From: Neolewinella xylanilytica
GTDB taxonomy: Bacteria; Bacteroidota; Bacteroidia; Chitinophagales; Saprospiraceae
Length of the DNA stretch: 64,000 bases
Assembly: GCF_002934605.1 (NCBI RefSeq)
Contig: NZ_PTJC01000008.1
Span: 36,895 to 100,894, forward strand
Reading direction: 5' to 3'
Shown here: in pieces, positions 1 to 8,137 of the stretch
How positions within the stretch are numbered: position 1 is the first letter of the stretch
Layout: each line of letters opens with the position of its first letter
The notes under the pieces: model-generated
The model's database searches: none
What the model was told of the DNA's origin: nothing
Seen by the model: only the letters and a program-made list of their open reading frames with translations
Translations under genes and position numbers: made by a program

Positions 1-414
1 GAAGCCAAGAAAACCCGAACTCCCCTGCTGATCGTGAGCAAGACCGGCGGGGCCCGCATGATGGAGGCCGCCTTCAGCCTGATGCAGATGGCCAAAACGA
101 GCGCCAAGCTCAGCCAACTGGCCCGCGCCGGTGTACCTTACTTCAGCCTTATGACCGACCCGACCACCGGGGGCGTAACCGCCAGCTACGCGATGCTCGG
201 CGACATCAACCTGGCGGAACCCGAAGCCCTTATCGCTTTCGCCGGACCACGGGTGGTCAAGGAAACCATCAAGAAAGAGCTACCGGAAGGTTTTCAGACC
301 TCCGAGTTCCTGCTGGAACACGGCTTCCTCGATTTCATCGTCGACCGAGGCGATCTGAAGGAGAGGCTGGGCGACCTGCTGCACCTCTTCGAATCGGCCC
401 AGAAACCGGCCTGA
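1..414 (+). CDS. accD: Acetyl-CoA carboxylase carboxyltransferase beta subunit, C-terminal part
   Basis: The 5' end lies outside the window; the frame is open from base 1. The visible 137 residues carry the carboxyltransferase core: [20 protein letters not shown], the [12 protein letters not shown] segment that forms the oxyanion/CoA pocket, and the [16 protein letters not shown] region (here [13 protein letters not shown]). AccD with AccA transfers CO2 from carboxybiotin to acetyl-CoA, giving malonyl-CoA, the first step of fatty acid synthesis in the cytoplasm. The N-terminal zinc ribbon expected for AccD is not visible because of the truncation. The stop lies one base from the stop of the convergent minus-strand operon. 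Confidence 0.95.
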   Translation, partial: EAKKTRTPLLIVSKTGGARMMEAAFSLMQMAKTSAKLSQLARAGVPYFSLMTDPTTGGVTASYAMLGDINLAEPEALIAFAGPRVVKETIKKELPEGFQTSEFLLEHGFLDFIVDRGDLKERLGDLLHLFESAQKPA

Positions 415-415
415 T

Positions 416-2239
416 TTACGCCACCGGACGCCTACCCGCCCGCCCATCGGCGAGAAATTGATGCACTACCCGGGCTAACAACACCGCCAAGCGGAGCCAG
501 CCCACCGGCGGCTGTAGCAAGCCGATAGTACGAATACAGCTACCGATCACCCCCAAAAAGTAAGTAGCATCCTCCCGGCTCGTGCGCAGGTAGTCCGTAT
601 GTCGTTCGATATCCTCCCGGCTAGCCGCTTCGTCGATCACCGAAACCACGTCGAAATCGATACCGAAGCGGGTCATCAACACGGAGCGCTCCTCTCCCGC
701 CCCGGTGGCACCCAGCGATACGAAAGGTCGCCCCAGCAGATAATGGGCGAAAACCCGAAAGCCGGCAAAGAAGGTGCCGATGCCTTCCTGTAACCGCTTA
801 GCGAGTGCCTTCACGAAATCGAAAATCGCGCCCAGAATCTCCTGCACTACCCCTCCGATCCACTTCACGATGCGGCCGATGGCCCGAAAGGCGCCGCGGA
901 TGAGCCCCCGCAATCCGTAGTATACCCGCCGACTGGGGTGGGCCGATAGTCGACCGTAGTATGGACCGATCTCCCGCTGGCGGGCAACGAAGGCTTCGTC
1001 CACTCGGTCTTCCTGTCCGGCTTCCCGAATGCGCGCCCATATCTCGTCTTCCTCCCGCCGGACATCCTCCAACGGTGGCGGGAGGTAGCGTTCCAGGAGT
1101 TTGGCTAATAGGCGCAAATTGACCACCCACTCGCCAGCGGCCGACACGGGAAGCAATACATGGTCCAGTCGGCGGTCGCCCAGGTCGCCGTATTCCCTTT
1201 CCTGCTCGATCAGCGCTAGTAACCCCAAATGGGTCAGCGGACCGATGTCTCCGTCCAACCGCCCCGTATAAAAGCCGGCCCGCCACAGGCTCAATTGCAT
1301 CAGGCGGACGCCAAAGTGGTTCACGCCCGTGTCGACGTGATCATCGTTGCGGCGTACCCACCGAGCGGCGCGGCGTCGCAACCGGGCCGCGCGGCGGTCG
1401 GTTTCGGTGTCCGTAGGTTCGGGGGCTTCGGCAACGCGGTACTGGAGATAATAATTTCGGCTGCCGTCCGGTCCGATCCGGTTTGCCCGACGGTAGTAAT
1501 CGAACAGTTCGTCGGCGTTGACTAAGAGGCGCTGCAGGTCGGTTGCGATGGTGCTGTCCGCCACACCCGGACGGAGTTCCCGCGCAGCATCACCCAGGAA
1601 AGTGGTCAGGGCAACCAGTTGGGGAAGCGATGCCCGGTCGAAGTAGACCTTTCGCCTTTCGGAGTGGCGATCGGCCCGGTAATCGTAAAAGAAGACCCGC
1701 ATTCGGAAGGCCAGGCAACGGCCGTAGGCGGTCGACTCCCCGATCCGGTAGCCGGACCGGGTTACAAGATCACCGTCGAAGGACGTCAGCTCCGAAAGGC
1801 GGTAGACCACGGTAGACATGTACCGTTCCAACCAGTCGATACGCTTTTCAAACCCCCGAGCCGGCGGCGGGGGAAGCATGTGAAATCCCGCGTAATCGTC
1901 TTCCCGCAGCAGTTCATCTACCCCCTCCAGCACTGCCAGCAAGAGCGATGGATCGGGCGGCACCCCGTTTTCCCGGGCAAGATGCCACTCCCGGAACCGG
2001 GTCGGGGTCAGGTAGGCCAAGTCCGTCAGGTGCTGCACGAGCTCGTGCCACTGTCCGCGGCGGGTGCGGGTAGGCTCGCCTCGGGCATAAAGAGCCGTTT
2101 GTACGTCGGGGGGAAAGGGCATGGCGTAGCGGAGTGGCATTTCCGACTCCACCCCCAGCCGCAGCTGCTCGGCACCGCCCCCCCGGTCACGTTCCGCGGT
2201 GAAGCGGCGGGCGCCCGCGATGAAGTCTGCAACCCGCAT
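416..2239 (-). CDS. Unknown protein with peptidoglycan-binding-like segment and amphipathic C-terminal region
   Basis: I do not recognise this protein as a whole. It has 607 residues from the ATG at 2239; a GTG-GTG start at 2245 is also possible and would overlap the previous stop by one base. Around residues 305-345 is a stretch (HFGVRLMQLSLWRAGFYTGRL) followed by DGDIGPLT that resembles a PG_binding_1 repeat. Around residues 440-505 is a long run of glycine- and isoleucine-rich amphipathic helices (GLIRGAFRAIGRIVKWIGGV and onward), which could associate with membrane. There is no signal peptide. It is the last gene of a minus-strand operon with ppk2 and two other unknowns. A secreted payload or a cell-wall associated structural protein are both possible; neither is shown. 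Confidence 0.75.
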   Translation of the reverse strand: MRVADFIAGARRFTAERDRGGGAEQLRLGVESEMPLRYAMPFPPDVQTALYARGEPTRTRRGQWHELVQHLTDLAYLTPTRFREWHLARENGVPPDPSLLLAVLEGVDELLREDDYAGFHMLPPPPARGFEKRIDWLERYMSTVVYRLSELTSFDGDLVTRSGYRIGESTAYGRCLAFRMRVFFYDYRADRHSERRKVYFDRASLPQLVALTTFLGDAARELRPGVADSTIATDLQRLLVNADELFDYYRRANRIGPDGSRNYYLQYRVAEAPEPTDTETDRRAARLRRRAARWVRRNDDHVDTGVNHFGVRLMQLSLWRAGFYTGRLDGDIGPLTHLGLLALIEQEREYGDLGDRRLDHVLLPVSAAGEWVVNLRLLAKLLERYLPPPLEDVRREEDEIWARIREAGQEDRVDEAFVARQREIGPYYGRLSAHPSRRVYYGLRGLIRGAFRAIGRIVKWIGGVVQEILGAIFDFVKALAKRLQEGIGTFFAGFRVFAHYLLGRPFVSLGATGAGEERSVLMTRFGIDFDVVSVIDEAASREDIERHTDYLRTSREDATYFLGVIGSCIRTIGLLQPPVGWLRLAVLLARVVHQFLADGRAGRRPVA

Positions 2240-2244
2240 CACCA

Positions 2245-2625
2245 CTACAGCTTGTTGCCAACGAAAAGCTTGGCGATCCCTTCGGCCATGGCCGCACGGG
2301 CGATCCCGGCCGCCTTAACGGTTTCATTGTGAAAATCCAGGTAGACGGTTTCCTCCGCAGAAAGCTTCTCCTTCACGAACGTCACGGTGTCCTTGTCGAT
2401 GGATACGTGCGTGGCGGCCAGGGCACTGATCTGGGCGTCTTTTTTCAATATATTGCCCTGCAACTGCCGCATGATACCGGCGAACTTGATGGCTTTGCCG
2501 CTACCATCCGCGGCGTCCTCGCCCTGTAGGTCGTTTACTTTAATCGTCAGGTTACCGGTCAGGGTGACCACGTCCAGCGTTGACATATCGCCGATAAAAT
2601 CCCACAATGATTTATTTTCCGCCAT
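2245..2625 (-). CDS. Unknown small acidic protein of the ppk2-linked operon
   Basis: 126 residues, beginning MAENKSLWDFIGDM; the start at 2625 was preferred because upstream codons in this frame overlap the neighbouring gene out of frame and have no character of a protein. The sequence is soluble-looking, with a TLTGNLTIKVNDLQGEDAAD segment, a middle that may be helical and an alanine-rich tail (AAGIARAAMAEGIAKLFVG). No signal peptide, membrane segment or catalytic motif is visible and I know no family for it. It sits 19 bases after one peptidoglycan-binding-like gene and 5 bases before another, so it is probably made with them, perhaps as a chaperone, adaptor or structural partner. That is inference from position only. 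Confidence 0.7.
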   Translation of the reverse strand: MAENKSLWDFIGDMSTLDVVTLTGNLTIKVNDLQGEDAADGSGKAIKFAGIMRQLQGNILKKDAQISALAATHVSIDKDTVTFVKEKLSAEETVYLDFHNETVKAAGIARAAMAEGIAKLFVGNKL

Positions 2626-2644
2626 GCGTCGGGGGCTTAATGGT

Positions 2645-3922
2645 TTAGTAGAACCCTTCGTTACGTAAACCGGCCAATCGAGCGTCGATATCGGTACCAG
2701 CAATACCCGGTACCCGGTCGAAGGTTTCCGCCTCGATGAGTGTGTAAAGAAAGGTAGGCTTTTCCCGCAAATCCGGACGGAGGGTGTAGCACAAAACCAG
2801 GTCACTGAGCACGATATAGGCCCCCATGGTCAGTCGGGGCCCTTCCGGGGTGCGGCGCTCTCCCCGCTGCCGGTCCGTGCGGGCGGCGTACTCCGTACAA
2901 CTGACGATTCCTCCGGCGTCATTTACATAATTCTTACCGCTTACCACCTGGCAGCCGGCGCTCCAGTTGCTGATGCCCAGTCCGCTCCAGTGAATGTTGA
3001 ACGTCGGATTGGGCCGGGGGTCGAAGCCGTCGCGTCGGTTAGCCTCCGTCAGGGCATTGTGGCCATGGACATCCCGGATCACCATCACCCCTGCACCCGC
3101 GGGCCGGGCGGCCTTATAGATCCGCTCCCGTTTTGCGGTTCCGATGTTGTGCCAGTCCAACCGGTACCGGTGCTGCCCCTCGCAGAGGTAGCCTTCGGTG
3201 CCGGGGCGGGGATTAGCGTCGGTGGAACCCCAAAAGTAAAAGCACTTGCCGTTCAGGAGCAACACGAACAGGTCGTCCAGCGCGCGGCTTTCCGCGCTCG
3301 TTGCCGTTCCGACCCCACGGCGGATACCGATGAGGTGGGTTTCCCGTGGATCGAAGGACCAATCATCGGGTGGCAAACTATCCCCGCGTACGCCGGTCGC
3401 CTGCAGTTTTTGCATCGCAACGGTCGGTTGGTTCCGGTAGTAAGTAGTCGTCGCAGTTAGCCAACGCAGCCAGCGATCGTAGTCGGGCGACTCCTCCCCG
3501 TCGGCCCACCGGCACGTACGTCCGGATTGCTGCCAGTCCGCTATGTAGGTCCGGGTATCCATTCCCACTACCCCGTCGGGCCAGCTCGGGGGGGACCGCC
3601 GCGCGTGGCGCTCCGGGTCGGCTATGGTGCGCACGTACTCCTGGAAGAGGCGCACGGCCGCCTGGGTAACGTATCCGTAAATGCCGTCGTGGCTCGCGTA
3701 GGGCATGAAGCCGGCCGCCTGCAGGAATTGCGTAAGGTCACGGACGCGTCGTCCGGGAAGGTTCTCCCAGGCGTACCAGCAATTGCGGCAGTCGTCACGG
3801 AAGCGGATTTCCCCGTCCACGAAGCCGTGCGGATGGTGATAAAGCTCGAGGAAAGCCGCCTTTTCCTCCTGGGTGAAGCGGACGTCTTCGTCCGTTCTGC
3901 CGAGCCGTAGTACTTTTTCCAT
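2645..3922 (-). CDS. Peptidoglycan-binding-like protein with L,D-transpeptidase-like H...SxGC motif
   Basis: 425 residues, no signal peptide. Residues about 62-99 (DLTQFLQAAGFMPYASHDGI followed by YGYVTQAAVRLFQ) read as a PG_binding_1 repeat. Further on, H311 and the S321-A-G-C324 motif (NIHWSGLGISNWSAGCQVV) resemble the His...Ser-x-Gly-Cys active site of YkuD/L,D-transpeptidases and related peptidoglycan enzymes, although the spacing of ten residues is shorter than usual and the Arg after GC is missing. A cell-wall amidase or transpeptidase-like activity is therefore inferred. The gene starts 6 bases after ppk2 and is followed by two unknown genes, clearly one operon. The absence of an export signal in a protein with wall-directed motifs is odd. 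Confidence 0.75.
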   Translation of the reverse strand: MEKVLRLGRTDEDVRFTQEEKAAFLELYHHPHGFVDGEIRFRDDCRNCWYAWENLPGRRVRDLTQFLQAAGFMPYASHDGIYGYVTQAAVRLFQEYVRTIADPERHARRSPPSWPDGVVGMDTRTYIADWQQSGRTCRWADGEESPDYDRWLRWLTATTTYYRNQPTVAMQKLQATGVRGDSLPPDDWSFDPRETHLIGIRRGVGTATSAESRALDDLFVLLLNGKCFYFWGSTDANPRPGTEGYLCEGQHRYRLDWHNIGTAKRERIYKAARPAGAGVMVIRDVHGHNALTEANRRDGFDPRPNPTFNIHWSGLGISNWSAGCQVVSGKNYVNDAGGIVSCTEYAARTDRQRGERRTPEGPRLTMGAYIVLSDLVLCYTLRPDLREKPTFLYTLIEAETFDRVPGIAGTDIDARLAGLRNEGFY

Positions 3923-3928
3923 GCTCCG

Positions 3929-4693
3929 TTATTCCCCGTATTTCCCTTTTGTCACTAGCTCAGGCCACTGCATGTCCAATCCCTCCAGCGCGTTCAGGAT
4001 GATGCGGCTCATTTCGTAGTTGCGGTACCAGCGCTGGTCGGTGCCGACAATATGCCAGCGGATCTCGCTATGCGCGATAGCATGCTCGTAGGCACTGCGG
4101 TAATCGTCCCAGTTCTCCCGTTCGCGCCAATCGGCATCCTTATGCTTATAGAACTTTTCCCGTTCGTTCACCCGCTCCAGGAGCTCCTCTTTTTGCTGTT
4201 CTTCGCTAATGTGGAGGTAGAATTTGAGGACCAGGGTGCTGTTGTCGTACTGTAGTAGTTTTTCAAAAGCATTGATGCTTTTCATCCGGTCGGCTACCTG
4301 CTCGTCCGTGATCCAGCCGTGCACCCGCTGGATGAGCACGTCCTCGTAATGGCTGCGGTTGAAAATGACCATTTCCCCCTTCGCGGGCACGTGGGGATGG
4401 ATGCGCCAGAGAAAATCGTGGTCGAACTCTTCCTCCGTAGGTTTTCCAAAGGCGACGGTCCGCAGGGCGTAAGGAGGTACTTTCGCGAAGACGTGGCGCA
4501 TGGCACCATCCTTCCCCGCGGCATCCATTCCCTGTAAAACGATGAGCACGGCGTGTTCCTTCTCCGCGGTAAGTTGTTGTACGAGCTCGCCGATGCGCGC
4601 CACCCGTTCCTCGGTTTTCTTTTCGGCTTCGTCCCGGTCGAGGTCATCGGGTGCCCGGGTGGGATAGGTGCTAAGGTCGAGGGGTTGGGGCAT
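3929..4693 (-). CDS. ppk2: Polyphosphate kinase 2 family protein
   Basis: 254 residues from ATG 4693, the usual length for one-domain PPK2. Known role of the family: reversible phosphate transfer between polyphosphate and nucleoside mono- or diphosphates in the cytoplasm. Visible motifs are the Walker A GMDAAGKDG (residues 55-63), the lid-module segment after it, and the Walker B-type NRSHYEDVL (from residue 112), followed by the YKHKDADW and RWHIVGTDQRWYRN segments typical of the family. A longer reading to 4867 exists but lacks family-like sequence. It is the first gene of a minus-strand operon with three unfamiliar genes. Which PPK2 class it belongs to cannot be settled by eye. Confidence 0.93.
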   Translation of the reverse strand: MPQPLDLSTYPTRAPDDLDRDEAEKKTEERVARIGELVQQLTAEKEHAVLIVLQGMDAAGKDGAMRHVFAKVPPYALRTVAFGKPTEEEFDHDFLWRIHPHVPAKGEMVIFNRSHYEDVLIQRVHGWITDEQVADRMKSINAFEKLLQYDNSTLVLKFYLHISEEQQKEELLERVNEREKFYKHKDADWRERENWDDYRSAYEHAIAHSEIRWHIVGTDQRWYRNYEMSRIILNALEGLDMQWPELVTKGKYGE

Positions 4694-4944
4694 GTTTCGG
4701 GTCGTTATATGAAGTAAGGTTCCGTTAAATACGAAAAGCCGATGACTTCGGCGCCGGTGCGCGGGTGCAAAGCCATCGACCGGATTGTGCCCGTGGCAGG
4801 AAAAGCGGGGTAAGGGGGGCCGGATGCTTGCTGCTCCACTGCCAAACCAGGAGACAAAGCAATTCACCGGGCGAAAATTCCGGTTCTCAGAAAGGTTTCT
4901 TTCCCTAACCCATCTCCAAACCCGCGCACGCCGCCCAAATTCCC

Positions 4945-4952
4945 TAGTTTTG
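4945..4952 (+). promoter_or_regulatory. Bacteroidota -7 promoter element TAGTTTTG
   Basis: TAGTTTTG fits the Bacteroidota -7 consensus TAnnTTTG. Only four bases separate it from the ATG at 4957, so a transcript from it would be leaderless or nearly so. No convincing -33 TTTG is seen at the proper distance. Confidence 0.45.
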
Positions 4953-4956
4953 CGGC

Positions 4957-5964
4957 ATGCGCACGCTGCTCCTCGTATTCCCGCTGATCTGGCTGCTCGG
5001 CTGCCGTTCTTCGTCCGTCCCTGAAACCTCGCCCCCGTCCACCGCTACCGGGCTCCGCCTGGAGGTACACGATGCTGCCACGGCCGGCGATCTGTTCGGC
5101 GATACGCTCGCCTCGGAAGTCCTTTTTGGCGGCATGCAATGGTCGGAAGGCCCGCTCGTGCTGCCGAACGGGGAGGTCGTCTGTTCGGACGTGCCTCACA
5201 ACCAGGTGCTGCGTTGGACCGGTACCGGCAGCGAGGTGTGGCTCACCAACAGCGGGGCCGCCCCCGACGATTACAGCAACGAACCGGGCAGTAACGGACT
5301 GGCCCTCAATGACGAGGGAGAACTGCTGCTCGCCCAGCACGGAAGTCGCCGTATCGCCCGCATGGTCTCGGACCTCGCCGATCCACAACCCCGCTACGAA
5401 GTCATTGCCGCTCAGTACGAAGGCAAACCGTTTAATAGCCCGAACGATCTGGTGGTCGCCAGTGACGGGAGCATCGTCTTCACCGATCCGCCGTACGGCC
5501 TGCCCGAGGGCGTGGAAAGCGCCATCGGCTTCTTTGGCGTGTACCGCGTCGATCCCCGCGGACAGGTGAGCCTGCTCACCAAGGAATACGAACGGCCGAA
5601 CGGGATCGGCCTGAGCCCCGACGAACGGACGCTCTACATCAGCAATTCCCACGGGCCCCGGCCCATCGTGACGGCCACTCCGATCCGCGCGGACTGGACC
5701 CTGGGACAACCCGCCATCCTGATCGACGGAACCGAGTTCGTAGACAAGGAACCGGGCTACCCCGACGGCATGGCGGTTTCCCGTCAGGGCCACCTTTTCG
5801 CTACGGCGCCGGGTGGCGTTTGGGTGGTCCGTCCCGACGGCACCCTCATTGCTAAAATAAAGAGCGTGGGCCCCGTATCTAACGTAGCCCTGTCTCCGGA
5901 AGAAGATTGGTTGTACCTAACCAACGCCGACCGCCTCCTTCGTGTAAAAATTAAACCTATATGA
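4957..5964 (+). CDS. SMP-30/gluconolactonase family lipoprotein
   Basis: 335 residues. The N-terminus MRTLLLVFPLIWLLGCRSSS is a lipoprotein signal with lipobox LLGC (Cys16), so the protein should be anchored in the envelope. The rest is the six-bladed SMP-30 propeller: WSEGPLVLPNGEVVCSDV, a SNGLALNDEGELLLAQHG segment, NSPNDLVVASDGSIVFTDPP with the metal-binding Asn/Asp residues, PNGIGLSPDERTLYISN and YPDGMAVSRQGHLFATAPGG. The family hydrolyses sugar lactones using a divalent metal; the substrate here is unknown. The stop overlaps the next gene by four bases, suggesting translational coupling. A -7 promoter element lies just before the start. Confidence 0.9.
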   Translation: MRTLLLVFPLIWLLGCRSSSVPETSPPSTATGLRLEVHDAATAGDLFGDTLASEVLFGGMQWSEGPLVLPNGEVVCSDVPHNQVLRWTGTGSEVWLTNSGAAPDDYSNEPGSNGLALNDEGELLLAQHGSRRIARMVSDLADPQPRYEVIAAQYEGKPFNSPNDLVVASDGSIVFTDPPYGLPEGVESAIGFFGVYRVDPRGQVSLLTKEYERPNGIGLSPDERTLYISNSHGPRPIVTATPIRADWTLGQPAILIDGTEFVDKEPGYPDGMAVSRQGHLFATAPGGVWVVRPDGTLIAKIKSVGPVSNVALSPEEDWLYLTNADRLLRVKIKPI

Positions 5965-6386
5965 TCCAGCTCAACGACACCGATATTAACGAAGCCGCCA
6001 CCGCCATCCGCCGTGGTATGGAAGTCTATGTACACCGCGAACACGGCCGGATGCTGGTCGCCGACGATCCCGAGCGGAACGTCCGCGCCGATCCGGAAAT
6101 TTTCGAGGCCGTGATGCAGGACGTCAGCACCGACCCCGACGCCTATATACACATCGAGCGCCTTCCCGCCGCGGACGCCATCAAGATCATGGCCGCCTTC
6201 ACGGACCGGGTCCGCAACCAGGAACTCTGGCAGGCCCTCACCTACGCGTTGAAGCGCCCGAACCCCTTCCAGAACTTCAAGGCGGAGCTCAGCCGCTTTC
6301 CAAAGAATTACGAACGCTGGCGCCAGTTCCGGCAGGAGCGCTACACTAGTTACGTCCGCGACTGCCTGCGGGCCGATTCGGAATAG
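5961..6386 (+). CDS. UPF0158 family protein
   Basis: 141 residues, beginning MIQLNDTDINEAATAIRRGM. The arrangement (an N-terminal helix, a strand pair around VYVHREHGRMLV, then a conserved helical C-terminus ending in PNPFQNFKAELSRFPKNYER and WRQFRQERYTSYVRDCL) matches the uncharacterised UPF0158 family. No catalytic motif is known for it. The start codon overlaps the stop of the lactonase gene (ATGA type), so they are probably co-translated, but there is no evident functional link. Confidence 0.8.
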   Translation: MIQLNDTDINEAATAIRRGMEVYVHREHGRMLVADDPERNVRADPEIFEAVMQDVSTDPDAYIHIERLPAADAIKIMAAFTDRVRNQELWQALTYALKRPNPFQNFKAELSRFPKNYERWRQFRQERYTSYVRDCLRADSE

Positions 6387-6388
6387 GC

Positions 6389-7288
6389 GTGCCGGCAACC
6401 GTTCGCTTTTTGAGGAGTCGCCAGATCGACTTTGATCGCTGGGACGAAGCCGTGATGCGCGACCCGCTTCCGCTTCCCTACGGGCTGAGTTGGTGGCTGG
6501 ACGCAGCGACGGATAGTAGCTGGGATGCGCTGATCGTCGACGACTATCGCGTGGTGCTCCCCCTACCCCGCTTGCGCCGCTATGGCATCCTGCCGGCGTA
6601 TATCCGCCCGCCATTCACTCAGCAGATCGGCCCCTACGGAACGCTCCGGGCCGGTGATGTACACCGCTTGCTCGGGCAAATTCCCCGAAAATTTCAATTG
6701 GCGCTTCCCTTACGCCCCACCATCGACCGGGAGGAAGTACCCGGGGTGTATGCGGTACGCAAACGGGTGAATTACGTGCTCGATCTGGCTCGCCCATTCG
6801 CTACCGTCCGCCAAGGGTTCCAAAAACGGATGCGGCAGTACCTCAACCAGCAAACGGAGATGGAGGTGCACCCGGTAAGCCGGGATCAGGTGATTCACCT
6901 GTGTCGTACACAATTGGGTGATAAGGGGGGCATCCGGTCGTTTCACTGGCAAAGGCTTGCCGCCATCATCGATGCGGCGGTGGACCGGGAATTGGGGTAC
7001 TGCCGGGGAATGAGCGAGGGCGGGGAACTGCTCTGCGTCGGCTTTTATCCCCACCTGGCCGGCCGGGCCTTCAACCTGGCAGCCGCGTCCACCCCGCTGG
7101 GATTCGAGAAGCGGGCGATGATCCACCTGCTTGCCCACGTCATGCAGACCATGAGCGACCGACCGGGTGCCGCCTTCGATTTCGAGGGTTCGGAACTTCC
7201 CGGCGTGCGGGAATTCTTCTCCCGCTTCGGTGGGGAAGACGAAGGGTACTTTCTAGTGGAGCGGAAGTGGTTCGGGCTCGTAAAATGA
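6389..7288 (+). CDS. GNAT/FemAB-like acyltransferase family protein
   Basis: 299 residues from a GTG start two bases after the preceding stop; no ATG is available near by. The pattern of two halves, an aromatic N-terminal domain (DPLPLPYGLSWWLDAATDSS, then LIVDDYRVVLPLPRLRRYG) and a C-terminal half with AFNLAAASTPLGFEKRAMIH followed by FDFEGSELPGVREFFSRFG, resembles the FemAB/GNAT-fold proteins common in Bacteroidota. The FDFEGS..PGV..FF..FG signature near the C-terminus is the best evidence. Substrate and biological role are unknown. It is the third gene of a tight plus-strand operon with the lactonase and the UPF0158 protein. Confidence 0.7.
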   Translation: MPATVRFLRSRQIDFDRWDEAVMRDPLPLPYGLSWWLDAATDSSWDALIVDDYRVVLPLPRLRRYGILPAYIRPPFTQQIGPYGTLRAGDVHRLLGQIPRKFQLALPLRPTIDREEVPGVYAVRKRVNYVLDLARPFATVRQGFQKRMRQYLNQQTEMEVHPVSRDQVIHLCRTQLGDKGGIRSFHWQRLAAIIDAAVDRELGYCRGMSEGGELLCVGFYPHLAGRAFNLAAASTPLGFEKRAMIHLLAHVMQTMSDRPGAAFDFEGSELPGVREFFSRFGGEDEGYFLVERKWFGLVK

Positions 7289-7335
7289 TCCGCAACCGGA
7301 AGGTCGAGGTACCGTTTCCCTAAAAACCGCCTGCC

Positions 7336-8130
7336 ATGCCCGAACTACCTGAAGTCCACAATTTCAAGCTATACTTCGACGCCGCGGCTACCGGCCAGAC
7401 CGTGGCGTCGGTGACGGTGCACGACGACTACATCATCCGGAACATGCCCGGAGCGGTATTCGCCGATAGCCTGACCGGACGGACCATCACCGGGAGCCTT
7501 CGCCGCGGTAAGTACCTTTTCGCCAACTTAGATAACGGCCACGCCCTGCTGCTGCACTTCGGCATGACCGGCGACCTCAATCTTTACCAAGAATCCACCG
7601 ACCGTCACAAGTTCGAGCGGTTCGCCTTACACTTCGCGGACGGCAACGTGCTCGGCTTCAATGACCCGCGGAAGTTCGCGCGTATTCTCTACCTGGAAGA
7701 CCGGGATGCCTACATTGAAGAAATCAAACTCGGACCGGACGCTCTGAATCTTACCCTTTCGGATTGGTTGGCTACCGTAAGCGACCGAAAATCAACGATC
7801 AAGGGCTTGTTACTCAACCAGTCCATTCTGGCGGGAGTGGGCAATCTCTACGCCGATGAAATCTGCTACCGCACCCGCATCCACCCGGCGGCCCGGGCCT
7901 GCGATCTGAGTGAAGCACAGCTAACGGCGATCCACGATGAAACCATCGCGGTGATGCAGTACGGCGTCGACCATGCCCCCTATTACAAGGACTATCCCGA
8001 CGACTGGTTCTGGCACGTCTGGCGGGAGGAAGGCAAAGCCGGGCCGGGGGGAGTCGGCGAAGTAAAGGTCATGAAGGTGGCCGGCCGCACCACGTACTTT
8101 GTAGAGGGGTACCAGGACGGCCTAGCTTAG
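7336..8130 (+). CDS. Fpg/Nei family DNA glycosylase without zinc-finger cysteines
   Basis: 264 residues. MPELPEV gives the catalytic N-terminal proline and Glu after Met removal; a conserved lysine lies in LRRGKYLFANL; LLHFGMTGDLNL, FNDPRKFARI and the helix-two-turn-helix region ILAGVGNLYADEICYRTRIH are all in place. The family removes oxidised bases and nicks the abasic site in base excision repair. At the C-terminus the usual four-cysteine zinc finger is replaced by VMKVAGRTTYFVEGYQ: the GRTTYF beta-hairpin survives but every cysteine has gone. Zinc-less fingers are known in some Nei-type enzymes (NEIL1 and viral Nei), so this is probably still active. Fpg versus Nei specificity cannot be decided here. 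Confidence 0.88.
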   Translation: MPELPEVHNFKLYFDAAATGQTVASVTVHDDYIIRNMPGAVFADSLTGRTITGSLRRGKYLFANLDNGHALLLHFGMTGDLNLYQESTDRHKFERFALHFADGNVLGFNDPRKFARILYLEDRDAYIEEIKLGPDALNLTLSDWLATVSDRKSTIKGLLLNQSILAGVGNLYADEICYRTRIHPAARACDLSEAQLTAIHDETIAVMQYGVDHAPYYKDYPDDWFWHVWREEGKAGPGGVGEVKVMKVAGRTTYFVEGYQDGLA

Positions 8131-8137
8131 GGATGAT

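Noticed and set aside
799..1525. Reading frames overlapping the 609-codon gene on both strands
   Set aside because: High GC makes long shadow frames; they lack family motifs, and the minus-strand gene has clear operon spacing.
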